Shown here piece by piece: positions 9,696-18,294 of a stretch of 56,746 nucleotides of DNA. Position 1 is the first letter of the stretch. Every line of letters begins with the position of its first letter. A program made the position numbers and the translations under genes. The notes beneath the pieces were generated by a model. It had not been told where the DNA came from. It did no database searches and saw only the letters and a program-made list of their open reading frames with translations. Source of the DNA: an uncultured Clostridia bacterium (GTDB lineage Bacteria > Bacillota > Clostridia > Oscillospirales > Butyricicoccaceae); contig CALWAP010000009.1 of NCBI GenBank assembly GCA_944375715.1, positions 1-56,746 of the forward strand, written 5' to 3'.

Positions 9696-9945
9696 ATTCT
9701 TCTGTGTCGTCCTCAAAGGAATACTCATTGAGTTCCTCGAAATCCAGGAACTCGGCCAGGGTCATATTGAATGCCAATGCAATTTTGTGAAGGGTCTTTA
9801 CTCTGGGATTCTTCGTCAGACCACGCATAATATTATCCAGAGTGGACTGTTTGACGTCGCTCATCGTTGCAAGTTTATTAATGGTAATTCCACGTTCCCG
9901 ACACAACTTGCGGATTCTTTTTACATACAATTCCCAATACTGCAT
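9694..9945 (-). CDS. Small XRE-family repressor (83 aa)
   Basis: An 83-residue single-domain protein starting MQYWELYVKRIRKLCRERGI. Residues ~6-65 are a complete XRE/Cro helix-turn-helix (INKLATMSDVKQSTLDNIMRG), followed by an acidic tail (EELNEYSFEDDTEE). It is divergent from the SLOG-like gene at 10109, and the 163 bases between them hold three near-identical 19-bp palindromes, so the protein most likely represses itself and the SLOG-like gene. The same arrangement recurs at 20981-21813, where the regulator is interrupted by a stop. Confidence 0.88.
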   Translation of the reverse strand: MQYWELYVKRIRKLCRERGITINKLATMSDVKQSTLDNIMRGLTKNPRVKTLHKIALAFNMTLAEFLDFEELNEYSFEDDTEE

Positions 9946-9966
9946 AGCAGGCCCCCACCATTATCA

Positions 9967-9985
9967 TTACCCGTTTTTGGGTTAA
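9967..9985. promoter_or_regulatory. XRE operator O1
   Basis: TTACCCGTTTTTGGGTTAA: near-perfect dyad ACCC-N6-GGGT, 22 bases upstream of the XRE start. Confidence 0.65.
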
Positions 9986-10014
9986 TATGATGATACCAAT
10001 AAATGAAGGACCGT

Positions 10015-10033
10015 TTACCCGTATTCGGGTTGA
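10015..10033. promoter_or_regulatory. XRE operator O2
   Basis: TTACCCGTATTCGGGTTGA: second copy of the ACCC-N6-GGGT dyad, centred 48 bases from O1. Confidence 0.65.
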
Positions 10034-10063
10034 CAGGCGGAAGCATAGGAATTTAAAATGAAA

Positions 10064-10082
10064 TTACCCATATTCGGGTAAT
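10064..10082. promoter_or_regulatory. XRE operator O3
   Basis: TTACCCATATTCGGGTAAT: third copy of the dyad, centred 49 bases from O2 and 27 bases before the SLOG-like start codon. Confidence 0.65.
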
Positions 10083-10108
10083 AGTAAAACTGATGCGGAG
10101 ATGAGAAA

Positions 10109-10570
10109 ATGTCTGTATGTACTTTCTTCGGGCATCGCGATTGCCCGAAAGCTGTTGCGCCCGAACTTCTGGCGACGCTTGTGGATCTTGTCGAGGATCA
10201 CGACGTTGATTTGTTCTTTGTGGGACGACAGGGGGAATTTGACGCTATCGTCCGCAGGATACTCAAGCAGCTTCCTTATGAATATCCACACATTCACTTT
10301 GCCGTAGTGCTGGAACGGCTGCCCTGGCAGGAAAAGGAATTTAACAGTCATAACTACTCAAACACAATTTTCCCCGAAGGATTGGAAAATGTGCATCCCC
10401 GCTTTGCCGTATCCCGGCGCAACAAGTGGATGCTCAAGCAGGCTGATTTCGTTGTGACCTATATCACTCATAGCTGGGGAGGTGCTGCCAGGTTTGCCGA
10501 AAAAGCCCGTAGGCAGGGCAAAACTGTTATCAATTTGGCGGAAAAAGGCCCTGACGGGAATAACACCTGA
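10109..10570 (+). CDS. SLOG-like (YpsA/DUF1273-related) nucleotide-binding protein, copy 1
   Basis: A 153-residue soluble protein with a Rossmann-like layout: N-terminal strand and loop CTFFGHRDCP, then FFVGRQGEFDAIVRRIL, a middle strand FAVVLERLP, and the C-terminal signature RRNKWMLKQADFVVTYI followed by SWGGAARFAEKA. This order matches the SLOG superfamily, whose members bind nucleotides or nucleotide-derived ligands; the exact ligand is unknown. GGAG lies nine bases before the ATG. It is divergent from the XRE repressor and controlled by the three palindromes between them. A diverged second copy lies at 21355, and both are followed by the same tRNA-Ala-terminator repeat. Confidence 0.8.
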   Translation: MSVCTFFGHRDCPKAVAPELLATLVDLVEDHDVDLFFVGRQGEFDAIVRRILKQLPYEYPHIHFAVVLERLPWQEKEFNSHNYSNTIFPEGLENVHPRFAVSRRNKWMLKQADFVVTYITHSWGGAARFAEKARRQGKTVINLAEKGPDGNNT

Positions 10571-10730
10571 CCGGGCGTTATCTTAAAAAGCAAATCTTGG
10601 TTCCACGCATAACACAGCTGTACCGCCTGTTCCGGGAGAACAAATACCATTCCACTTTGATTCCGCTTTTCCGGCAAAACCGGCAAAATTGGAAATTACG
10701 CATTTTCGCACTTTGGGGAACAAAAAAAAA

Positions 10731-10818
10731 CCTGAAACCGAAGTTTCAGGTCTTTTTTCACTCTCTCGAGTTGGTGGAGATAAGCGGGATCGAACCGCTG
10801 ACCTCTTGAATGCCATTC
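10731..10818. repeat. tRNA-Ala 3'-half plus terminator repeat, copy A (attachment-site-like)
   Basis: Matches 21975-22062 at 87 of 88 positions in the same orientation. It holds the tRNA terminator hairpin and bases 10772-10818, which equal the 3' end of tRNA-Ala(GGC) from CCA back through the anticodon loop; identity stops at GCCATTC. This is the pattern left by integration into a tRNA gene, with this copy as the distal attachment site. Confidence 0.8.
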
Positions 10819-11432
10819 TCTCCCCCACCCGTTTTTCCTGGTTTTTTACCCCCTTTCAGAGAGGCAGTTTGGGGCAATTCCACTCGGATTCCACTTTTCG
10901 AGGGCCGTTTTGGAGGTGAGAATGGCAGGCAAAGATTCCCCCCGCTTCCGGAGAGTGGGGCAGCGTGTAAATCCTTGCGTTTCAAGGCTCTGCGCGCCGA
11001 AGGGAGTAAAAAAACGTGGGAGAATCCGGGTAACTGAGGGATGACCGTTTACAGGATTTTCCCTGCGCCATGTGCGGAAAATCCTGTAATATTTTCGTGT
11101 GCCTATATAGGTCTGCGGAAACGCAAAAAAGCGCATCGCTCAAAATGCGCAGCCAAGTTGATTGATGAAATGAGCGATGGGAATATCCATAATCAGCCAC
11201 CATCCCCGAAATCGTCTGATCGTGAAAAGAAACAGGATCAGCGGGATGTGAATAGTCATAGCAAAGATCCAAAAGACGGCACCCCTGCCCACCGCCGCCA
11301 TCGGCAGGAGCTACCAAGACACTATCTCTGATCAATAGCCCCGCGGCCACCATTATGGGCCTCGGCCGTGCGATCCGCTGCTGGAATCGTAATCGTGTGT
11401 CAATGGATGACGCAAGGGGTATACTATTGATC
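10819..11432. other. Left end of putative integrated element, no intact gene
   Basis: About 600 bases with no convincing gene. At ~10876-10905 a degenerate copy of the ATTCCAC-GATTCC-CTTTTC sequence found before both tRNA repeats is seen. On the minus strand around 11150-11300 there is a hydrophobic frame fragment (FAMTIHIPLILFLFTIRR) that may be the remnant of a membrane protein; it lacks a start and is interrupted by stops. Confidence 0.4.
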
Positions 11433-11528
11433 TAAGGGAACGCTTTTCCCTTATCCCACGCCAAATTCAAGGGAATATTCTCACAGCCTATTGATTTTTA
11501 CCTTAATTTTTGCTATTATTTAAGGGAA
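11433..11528. promoter_or_regulatory. TAAGGGAA site cluster upstream of fic
   Basis: TAAGGGAA or its reverse complement occurs at 11433-11440, 11446-11453 and 11521-11528, with CAAGGGAA at 11468-11475. The first two face each other as a dyad; the last lies just after the -10 box, at the expected transcription start. Two more copies follow the gene (12615-12645). Likely operators for autoregulation. Confidence 0.6.
11491..11519 (+). promoter_or_regulatory. Promoter of fic
   Basis: TTGATT (11491-11496) and TATTAT (11514-11519) with a 17-base spacer; a TAAGGGAA site overlaps the predicted start at ~11526. Confidence 0.65.
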
Positions 11529-11546
11529 AGCGAGGCGATTCAGGAA

Positions 11547-12593
11547 ATGAGACCTTTCAACTATTCTAAAATCAAGAATCAAAAATGGGATTCCGAGATG
11601 CTCGGGCTTATTGCGGCAATCTATAAGGAAGCCGGAAAACAGGAGCTGTATTTGAAGCAGCGCCCGGATGAGCTGGAAAAACTGGTCGAAATTGCGAAAA
11701 TCCAAAGCACCGAGGCATCCAATGCCATTGAAGGTATCGTTACCACCAACACCAGAATCAAACAGCTGGTGGAAGAAAAGACGACGCCGAGAAACCGCAA
11801 TGAGCAAGAAATCGCTGGTTACCGAGATGCCCTGAGCATCATCCACGAGAACTTTGATGCAATTCCGATCACACGGAACTACATCCTGCAGCTGCACAAA
11901 ATCCTGTACAGCCACATGAACAATCCAATGGCCGGTCAAACGAAAAATGTGCAGAACTATATCAGCGCCACCTATCCTGACGGACACACAGAGACGCTGT
12001 TCACGCCTCTTGCACCGTTTGAAACGCCGGAAGCCTTGGATCGAATTTGTGAGGAATATAATCGTGTCATCGGAAACCTTGAGCTTGAACCGCTGATTGC
12101 GATTCCGGTGTTCATTCACGACTTTCTCTGCATCCATCCGTTCAATGACGGCAACGGCAGAATGAGCCGCCTGCTCACGACGCTGCTTCTGTATCGCAAT
12201 GGTTTTTATGTGGGAAGGTATATCTCACTTGAAGCAAAAATCGCAAAGCATAAAGATCTGTATTATAACGCCCTGTACCAGTCGCAAAACGGATGGCAGG
12301 AAGGAACCGAGGATGCAACACCGTTCATCAAGTATCTACTCAGCACCATTCTTGCAGCATATCGAGATTTTGAAGACAGATTCTCTATTGTGGAAAAAAA
12401 GCTGCCTGCCGTTGAGATGGTACGGAAGGCAACGCTGAACAAAATCGGCAGGTTCACAAAACAGGATATCCGAGAGCTGTGTCCGGCCCTGAGTGTGAGC
12501 TCTGTTGAAGGCTCTTTGAGAAAACTGATTGACCTTGGCGAGCTGAAACGCGAGGGAAAAGGCAAAGGAACCTACTATTACCGTCTGAAGTAA
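11547..12593 (+). CDS. Fic-family protein adenylyltransferase with C-terminal winged helix
   Basis: A 348-residue protein. The N-terminal part has the self-inhibition motif SNAIEG ([S/T]xxxE[G/N]) near residue 61, placing it among Fic proteins with an N-terminal inhibitory helix. The Fic core (~residues 100-250) carries the full catalytic loop HPFNDGNGRMSR with the catalytic His, so it should be active in moving AMP (or another nucleotide group) to a protein hydroxyl once inhibition is lifted. Residues ~280-348 form a winged-helix DNA-binding segment (RFTKQDIRELCPALSVSSVE to YYYRLK). The promoter and both flanks carry TAAGGGAA sites, so the protein may bind its own promoter. It stands alone inside the putative element; the target protein is unknown. 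Confidence 0.9.
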   Translation: MRPFNYSKIKNQKWDSEMLGLIAAIYKEAGKQELYLKQRPDELEKLVEIAKIQSTEASNAIEGIVTTNTRIKQLVEEKTTPRNRNEQEIAGYRDALSIIHENFDAIPITRNYILQLHKILYSHMNNPMAGQTKNVQNYISATYPDGHTETLFTPLAPFETPEALDRICEEYNRVIGNLELEPLIAIPVFIHDFLCIHPFNDGNGRMSRLLTTLLLYRNGFYVGRYISLEAKIAKHKDLYYNALYQSQNGWQEGTEDATPFIKYLLSTILAAYRDFEDRFSIVEKKLPAVEMVRKATLNKIGRFTKQDIRELCPALSVSSVEGSLRKLIDLGELKREGKGKGTYYYRLK

Positions 12594-12614
12594 ATCCTCT
12601 CAAACAAGGCGTCT

Positions 12615-12645
12615 TTCCCTTAGAAACTCGCCAAATTTAAGGGAA
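12615..12645. promoter_or_regulatory. TAAGGGAA dyad downstream of fic
   Basis: TTCCCTTA (12615-12622) and TAAGGGAA (12638-12645) flank a 15-base core containing GCCAAATT. The unit matches 11446-11475 upstream of fic (which has GCCAAATTCAAGGGAA), so the gene is bracketed by ~30-bp direct repeats. Confidence 0.55.
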
Positions 12646-12785
12646 ACAACATAAATTGAGATAAAGCATCTCTTCGGAAGCGCTTATCTTATGCCCATTT
12701 TTAGAGAGAAGCGTGATTCCATGTGGGAATTTGATAGAGCTTGAAATCGAAGAATGTGAACCGGCGTATATAAGGAGTAATTTAT

Positions 12786-12900
12786 ATGGAACTTTCATTT
12801 AATGGCGGAAGGTTTGTTTCTCTAAACGGTGAACTAAACTATAAAGAGGTCCTCGCTGACTTTCCGACTGCAAAAATAATTCGCATTCTGACCTACAACA
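12786..12900 (+). pseudogene. N-terminal fragment of a phospholipase-D-like protein
   Basis: The start MELSFNGGRFVSLNGELNYK and the following KEVLADFPTAKIIRILTYN resemble the N-terminus of PLD-family proteins found in bacterial restriction/helicase contexts. The match ends after ~38 residues, where IS21-like sequence begins, so this is a fragment, probably cut by the insertion. TAAGGAG lies nine bases before the ATG. Confidence 0.4.
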
Positions 12901-12902
12901 TG

Positions 12903-13258
12903 TGTATATCCAAAATATTATCGTCTTTACATTGGTCTGTTGGAGCGGAAACCGAGGAGCGTATTCCAAGCCAAACCTGTTCGCCGAACGGTATACAAAG
13001 AATTGCTTGAACTCGGTAATAAGTTGCCCATCAGGAACAAAGACATGGTTTGACTTCTCAGGATGTGTGCTGACTACGAAGAGAACCGGGTGATTCGCCA
13101 ATACTTATATCCCCACTTAAATGACACCCACGGCGAATATAATCCGCAACTTTTTAGGGGAACCTCAACGTGATTTCCTGATTCGCTTACAAAATATAAT
13201 TCCAATTCACCAGACCAATCTTGCCTACTATGACGATAAATGGGGTGTGGATACATGA
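12903..13258 (+). pseudogene. Degenerate C-terminal part of IS21-family transposase IstA
   Basis: Pieces in different frames (YRLYIGLLERKPRSVFQAKP, DYEENRVIRQYLYPHL, QRDFLIRLQNIIP, LAYYDDKWGVDT) look like the C-terminal region of an IstA-type transposase. The last frame stops with TGA at 13256-13258, overlapping the ATG of the istB remnant as ATGA, the usual IS21 istA/istB junction. At least two frameshifts and one TGA stop; the N-terminal catalytic part is absent. Confidence 0.5.
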
Positions 13259-14016
13259 TTAATGAACTCAACTGCCAGCCAATCGCCATGTGTACCAATC
13301 AGCTGCGAATCCCAACCTTTAACCATTATGGCGATGTGATTCGGCAGATGAACGGAGATAAAGAATTTGACGATTTCCTTGTTACATTGATATGAGCGGA
13401 ATGGGGCAACCGCCAAGAAAGCAACCGAAAACGAATATTCAATTAGCCCAATTCCCCTTTCAAAAAGCTCTGGAAGAGTTTGACGTATCTTATCTGGAGA
13501 ATGCCCCAAAAACCCAAATCCACCATCTTGCCAGTTGCGACTTCATACAGGGCAAACAGGATCTGGTAATGATTGGTAATCCAAGAATCAAAAAAGCCAC
13601 CTATCCATTACACTAAGGCTCATTGCCTGATGCAGAGGCTGAATGTACGATTCTATACGGTATAGCCAATCTTTCCAACGAACTAATAGAGACATTGGAT
13701 GGACACAGTCTCTTTAACCTAGAAAACCAGATTACCAGCTGTGATCTGCTGGTTATTGACGAGATAAGTTACCTACCTTTAACCGGCATCAGTCGGAATT
13801 GTGTTGAAGGTTATAGCTGATGCCATTGCGAAAAAGAGTATCATCGTTTTCACCAATCTGGCTTTTTCAGAATGGCTGATCATGTTTGAGAACCAGACTA
13901 TGGTAGCGGCTACGATTGACCGACGAACATACCGTAACTTTGTTCTGAATATGAGCTCTGACCGACCCTACCGGGCAGAATTCGCAGCTCAGTCCAGCAA
14001 TCCATTTGTAGACTAA
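13255..14016 (+). pseudogene. Degenerate IS21-family helper ATPase IstB
   Basis: The order of segments follows IstB: N-terminal region (IRQMNGDKEFDDFLVTLI), FPFQKALEEFDVSYLENAP, HHLASCDFIQGKQDLVMIGNP (Walker A region, P-loop lost), LLVIDEISYLPLTG (Walker B) and a C-terminal block (KKSIIVFTNLAFSEWLIMFE). They lie in shifting frames with several stops, so the helper is dead. IstB proteins normally have ~250 residues, which fits the total length here. Confidence 0.75.
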
Positions 14017-14069
14017 AATAGTATTAAACTATTTTAGTGCCAAAGTTTACCACAGTGGTAAACTTTTTT
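14012..14069 (+). terminator. Two hairpins at the end of the IS21 remnant
   Basis: ACTAAAATAGT (14012-14022) pairs with ACTATTTTAGT (14028-14038); then GTTTACCA (14045-14052) pairs with TGGTAAAC (14056-14063) followed by TTTTTT. The second is a good intrinsic terminator; both may belong to the right end of the IS. Confidence 0.6.
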
Positions 14070-14408
14070 GTTGTCAACACTGGTGAACAAATTCAGTATC
14101 AGTGATAAAGAAATTCATTGACATTTACACTTCAGGAGGAAGTACTAAAAAACACTGTGAACAACAGAAACCCTTAAGAGCAACTGCAAAAGTTTTCCCA
14201 ATAAAGTGACATTTGGGATTGCTTAAAATACGCAAAGACGGATCAATCCACATTCTGAGCCATAACCTGCCATAAGGGTTGTCACCGCCCAGACATGAGC
14301 AGTAGTGTCTGCGGACGCCAGAGCGCATTGGGCCACACCCTCAGTAATGGCTAACGCAAGCCCTCCGCCTCGCGTAGGCGGCATGCCCCGAAATAGAAAA
14401 CGCCGCCA
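14070..14408. other. Intergenic region, nothing recognised
   Basis: About 340 bases between the IS21 remnant and the ABC ATPase gene. One short minus-strand frame (14125-14328) has no family resemblance. No RNA or repeat was seen. Confidence 0.4.
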
Positions 14409-15473
14409 TTAATATATTGCCTTGCCGGTAATCTTATCAAAAAAGTGCAGATGTTCCGGCGGAAATGCAAAATTTAAGACTAAAACCGAATTGCACACAT
14501 CGGACGCTTTGACTGTCAGATCCAGCGCTCCACGCCTAATGCGCAAATACGAGTCACTGCCGAGATTTTCGGTTGAAATCACCTCAAAAGCTGTCTCCCC
14601 ACCAAGCTTTATATGCTCCGGCCGTATACCCATAACAACGATAACCCCAATATATTTTTCCAACTCCGGGCTATATGGGAATGTGACCGACAAATCATCG
14701 TTATAAGCAATCAATCCCTTATCTGTTCTTTTAATTACACAATCTATAAAGTTCATTTCGCTGCCGCCAAGAAATCCCGCTACAAAAATACTGACAGGGT
14801 GGTCATAGAGGTCCAAGGGAACGCCCTCCTGCTCCAAGACCCCATGGTTCATTACGACCAACCTATCTGACATGCTCATAGCCTCCGTCTGGTCATGGGT
14901 GACATAGACAAAGGTGCCTTTGAGCTGCTTCTGCAAGGCTCTGAGTTCATGCCGCATACGGGCTTTGAGTTTGGCATCAAGATTTGACAAAGGCTCGTCA
15001 AAAAGAAAGACATTTGGTTCCTTTACTATGGCGCGCCCGATGGCCCCCCGCTGTCTTTCGCCACCTGATATCTCATTAGGCATTTTCCCAAGCAGCGAGG
15101 AGATATTAAGCATTTCCGCAGCCGATCGCACCTTCCTGTCTATATCTCTTTTAGGGACTTTCCGCATTTGCAGGCCGATGGCCATGTTTTCATATATGGT
15201 TTTATTGGGAAACAGGGAATTGCTTTGAAATACCATAGACACATTGCGCTGTTTAGGCGAAAGTGCGCTGACTTCCTTGCCGTCAAACTTTATTTTGCCG
15301 CTTGTCGACCGCTCCAATCCGGCTATCATGCGCAGTAAAGTGGTTTTGCCGCAGCCGGAGGGGCCGACAAGGGTGGTAAAACTACCGTTTTCAACCATCA
15401 AATCAAAATCTTTTACGGCATGTACCTTATTTGGATATACTTTATTCAAACTTTCCATCTCAATTCGAGCCAT
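14409..15473 (-). CDS. ABC transporter ATPase, sugar-type (UgpC/MsmK-like)
   Basis: A 354-residue ATPase; start at 15473 (MARIEMESLNKVYPN) behind AGAAAGGA. It carries Walker A GPSGCGKTT, a Q-loop (VFQSNSLFP), the signature LSGGERQRG-like motif ISGGERQRGAIGRA, Walker B VFLFDEPLSNLD and the switch His (YVTHDQTEAM). The C-terminal ~120 residues are the TOBE/regulatory domain usual in CUT1 carbohydrate importers (IRPEHIKLG). The signature is slightly unusual (RGAIGRA where most members have RVALGRA). Last gene of a five-gene minus-strand operon; its first 15 bases overlap the preceding membrane-protein gene, so they are translationally coupled. It should power the permeases at 16187-18170. Confidence 0.93.
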   Translation of the reverse strand: MARIEMESLNKVYPNKVHAVKDFDLMVENGSFTTLVGPSGCGKTTLLRMIAGLERSTSGKIKFDGKEVSALSPKQRNVSMVFQSNSLFPNKTIYENMAIGLQMRKVPKRDIDRKVRSAAEMLNISSLLGKMPNEISGGERQRGAIGRAIVKEPNVFLFDEPLSNLDAKLKARMRHELRALQKQLKGTFVYVTHDQTEAMSMSDRLVVMNHGVLEQEGVPLDLYDHPVSIFVAGFLGGSEMNFIDCVIKRTDKGLIAYNDDLSVTFPYSPELEKYIGVIVVMGIRPEHIKLGGETAFEVISTENLGSDSYLRIRRGALDLTVKASDVCNSVLVLNFAFPPEHLHFFDKITGKAIY

Positions 15474-16200
15474 ATTTGCCGTCCTTTCTGAACCTATAAA
15501 GTCTGATAAAGCATATACACAACACAATTAAGCAGCAGATATTCACAAATGCCATGGCATATTCCAAAATAATCGTGCTGTTTAATGATGTTGTAATCCT
15601 TGCGTCGGCATAATCTGCACAGAATAGCCTCCGGATCATGGCAATGGGCAGCTCTATCTTGTAATCTATGATTTTTACGATGAGTACCCCTGACCCCAGA
15701 ATCAAGATAACGCCGGCGCAGATCTTCTTCAAAAGCATGCTCTTGTGCTCTTTTATATAGTCGGAAAAATATTCGGTTTCCAGAGATAAAGATATCATCT
15801 TATATGTTTTTTTTATTCCAACAGTTATTATATCGGCAATTAAGACCAACATCAGTATATACGCCAAAAACAAGCATATCGTCATTCCCTGCTCGGCAAG
15901 GATATGGCTTTGGGTCATATCATTTATTTCAAAATCCGGTATCCCTGCGCTGTCCAGCCTTTGAGATACCATCAGTGAGGCTAATACAGAGGTCTTGCCG
16001 TATATCATAAGCGCTTCATCCTCTATTACAGGGCCATAGTCTGACAGGATCTCCAACGCCATAGTCAGCTCTCTTTTATCCAATTTTACTTCAATAAAAG
16101 GCTCCGCCCGCTTAATGTTTCTGACACAGAAAAGCTGAATCGCCGTCCCAATGGCTATGACCGCGGCGCACAGAATAATTACAGTATTATTTCGCTGCAT
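15460..16200 (-). CDS. Operon membrane protein with extracytoplasmic loop
   Basis: Family not recognised. A 246-residue protein with four predicted membrane segments: one at residues ~7-26, one after a ~90-residue hydrophilic outside loop (ICLFLAYILMLVLIADIITV), a third (ICAGVILILGSGVLIVKII) and a fourth near the C-terminus (AMAFVNICCLIVLCICFI). It overlaps the permease gene upstream by 14 bases and the ATPase gene downstream by 14 bases, so it is made with the transporter and is probably an accessory subunit. Such a protein is not part of standard CUT1 sugar importers. Confidence 0.8.
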   Translation of the reverse strand: MQRNNTVIILCAAVIAIGTAIQLFCVRNIKRAEPFIEVKLDKRELTMALEILSDYGPVIEDEALMIYGKTSVLASLMVSQRLDSAGIPDFEINDMTQSHILAEQGMTICLFLAYILMLVLIADIITVGIKKTYKMISLSLETEYFSDYIKEHKSMLLKKICAGVILILGSGVLIVKIIDYKIELPIAMIRRLFCADYADARITTSLNSTIILEYAMAFVNICCLIVLCICFIRLYRFRKDGKYGSN

Positions 16201-17335
16201 CTTCCAAAACCTCTACAACATCTCCGTCATGCAATGGCAAAGAGCTGTGAAATATTATCTGTCTGTCATTTGACAGCGTTTCTTCCAAAGCTACATAGCC
16301 GTCCTTGAAAACTATCGGGGTAACAGGGACAGCCACGGCCTGATATGATGTGTTATTGTATCTGTCGATGTCAATAAAATAAACTGCACCATTTTTTAAA
16401 CAGGCTTCAGGGATAACGGTTTGATACTCGCTCAAAACATTGACCGGAGTATTTGGGTTATAAACCGATACTTTTGGCGTTGTAAGATATGACAGCTTTT
16501 GTGCCATAAGTGTAGCAGCCAGCATGAAAACAAAAAAGACAACAAAAGGCTTAAGGCCCTTTTTATCGCGTTTTTTCAAGATTGAACCCTGACCGCCTAC
16601 CCATCCGATACCCTCAATAAGCTCATCGGAATTGTAATACAAAAGCATCAGCGGCAGGATGCAGAATATCACGCCTCCTGCGTTGGCAAAACTCTTAAAA
16701 GCCGTGCCTCCCAACTGAATTGACAGCGGCTGCCGATAGTATTCATTTAAGAACATCGAAGGCTGTTCTATCATAGACCAATAATTGACAAGCGAAAGTA
16801 TCGCCACACCGCATATCATATTTTTGCACTGCGGAATGATGATCCTCAAAAAGGTCTGAAGCGCGCCTATTCCCTCAATATCGGCGGCTTCATAAATCGC
16901 GCGGTCAATTCCGCTCATATATTGAGTCAACAAAAATGTGCTGAACCCCCCAAAGATATTCGGCATTATAACCGCTGCCGGCGTATTGATAAGTCCCAGC
17001 CATTTTAAAACCATATACTGAGAGACCATCGTCGCCTGAAATGGGAGCAGCATTGTCAATATGACAAGAAAGAGCATGCCGATTTTCCCTTTGAAATCAA
17101 ATCTCGAAAATCCATAGGCCGCAGTCAGGCTTATCGGCAGGCTAAAAACAAGTATAACAAAGGTGTAGCCGACCGAGTTCCAAAAAGCCCTAAAAAATCT
17201 GACATTGCAAAGCAGCGCCCCATATTGGGTAAGAGAAAAGCCTCCGTCAATATCAAGAAATGAGTTATACACCATTATGGCCGCCGGGAAAACACATACG
17301 GCTAATAATATAAATAACAAGATTTTTTTAACCAT
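16187..17335 (-). CDS. ABC transporter permease (MalG-type) with extra C-terminal domain
   Basis: Residues ~1-265 are a MalG-like inner-membrane subunit with the ATPase-contact EAA loop (EAADIEGIGALQTFLRIIIP). Unlike the family (about 275-290 residues), the protein continues to 382 residues: after a cytoplasmic linker (KKRDKKGLKP) comes one more membrane span (FVVFFVFMLAATLMA) and ~110 residues predicted to lie outside, rich in beta strands (VSVYNPNTPVNVLSEY, PVTPIVFKDGYVALEE). That tail could bind substrate or dock the binding protein. It begins 5 bases after the MalF-type gene and overlaps the next gene by 14 bases. Confidence 0.87.
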   Translation of the reverse strand: MVKKILLFILLAVCVFPAAIMVYNSFLDIDGGFSLTQYGALLCNVRFFRAFWNSVGYTFVILVFSLPISLTAAYGFSRFDFKGKIGMLFLVILTMLLPFQATMVSQYMVLKWLGLINTPAAVIMPNIFGGFSTFLLTQYMSGIDRAIYEAADIEGIGALQTFLRIIIPQCKNMICGVAILSLVNYWSMIEQPSMFLNEYYRQPLSIQLGGTAFKSFANAGGVIFCILPLMLLYYNSDELIEGIGWVGGQGSILKKRDKKGLKPFVVFFVFMLAATLMAQKLSYLTTPKVSVYNPNTPVNVLSEYQTVIPEACLKNGAVYFIDIDRYNNTSYQAVAVPVTPIVFKDGYVALEETLSNDRQIIFHSSLPLHDGDVVEVLEDAAK

Positions 17336-17339
17336 AGCC

Positions 17340-18170
17340 TCACCATTTGCGTCTTTTGTTAAGCCATAAATAGATCATTACCATAAAGGAGAAAAACAGC
17401 ACGACAATGAATGCGGCTGTGCACAAGCGGTTATAATTGAGCTTCTGGAAATTGTTGTTCATAAAGCTTTGCAGCATATAAAGTCCCTGGGGCGGGTTAT
17501 CGCCGTAGATTGAATATATCTCGCGGAATATCTGCATACAATTAGCCGTCGAAAAAACGGTCACAAAGAATATAACGGGCGACAGCAGCGGAGCCGCCAC
17601 ATGACGGATATAAGAAAGGGTGGAGTTGCTGTCTATCAAAAAAGCTTCTCTGTATTCCTTCGGGATATTGACCATTGCCCCGGAAAAAATAAAAGTCATG
17701 TACCCGAAGTTCTTAACAAAATATATCAGCAGGAAAATCAATCTGGCATACGGACCATTAAAGCAATCTGTACCAGCTTTTCCAAAACATTTCAGTATAA
17801 CGGAAATGATCCCGTCTCCCCCAAATAACGAGATCCATCCAAGAGCCATCGCCGCCACAGGCATCAAAAGTGGAAGCAGTAATATCCTTTGGACCAGCCT
17901 GCTTTTATTCAAATAAAACGCAGACACAAACGACGCAAAAACCGTTATAGGTACAGCTGCCAGGATGAAGCTTATCGTATTCTTCAGCGCCATCCTAAAG
18001 ACGCCATTTTCAAAAAGGCTTACGATATTTTCTGTCCCCGCAAACTCGAACCTAACTGTCCCGCTGCCAAATACATATCTCCCACTGACAATAAACGGAA
18101 TAATGCAAAATATAATTATTCCTGTCATCAAGGGAGCAATATACCAAAACCACGCCTGTTTTCTTTTCAT
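17340..18170 (-). CDS. ABC transporter permease (MalF-type)
   Basis: A 276-residue membrane protein starting MKRKQAWFWYIAPLMTGIII, with about six membrane segments. The EAA-type loop is seen as YREAFLIDSNSTLSYIRHVA followed by APLLSPV. It pairs with the MalG-type subunit just downstream to form the pore of a sugar-type importer. The gene is separated from the binding-protein gene by 262 bases containing a terminator, which would keep permease levels below binding-protein levels. Confidence 0.9.
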   Translation of the reverse strand: MKRKQAWFWYIAPLMTGIIIFCIIPFIVSGRYVFGSGTVRFEFAGTENIVSLFENGVFRMALKNTISFILAAVPITVFASFVSAFYLNKSRLVQRILLLPLLMPVAAMALGWISLFGGDGIISVILKCFGKAGTDCFNGPYARLIFLLIYFVKNFGYMTFIFSGAMVNIPKEYREAFLIDSNSTLSYIRHVAAPLLSPVIFFVTVFSTANCMQIFREIYSIYGDNPPQGLYMLQSFMNNNFQKLNYNRLCTAAFIVVLFFSFMVMIYLWLNKRRKW

Positions 18171-18294
18171 TTATCCCCCTTGAGCCATCAATCTTGCAAA
18201 TAATCTGCTTAACTTTTATAATCTTCAACTTAGCTGCATAACATATCCACGATAAAGCCGTCTCACAAAAGCCAACCTCTGTTAAAAGCCAAAA

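Noticed and set aside
10597-10919. Small proteins ending ISGIEPLTS or GDKRDRTADLL
   Set aside because: These are translations of the tRNA fragment and its flanks, a well-known false protein call.
11150-11300. Membrane protein gene at the left end of the element
   Set aside because: Only one hydrophobic stretch, interrupted by stops and lacking a start; kept as a possible remnant only.
14125-14328. Small minus-strand frame after the IS21 remnant
   Set aside because: No start signal, no family resemblance and odd composition.
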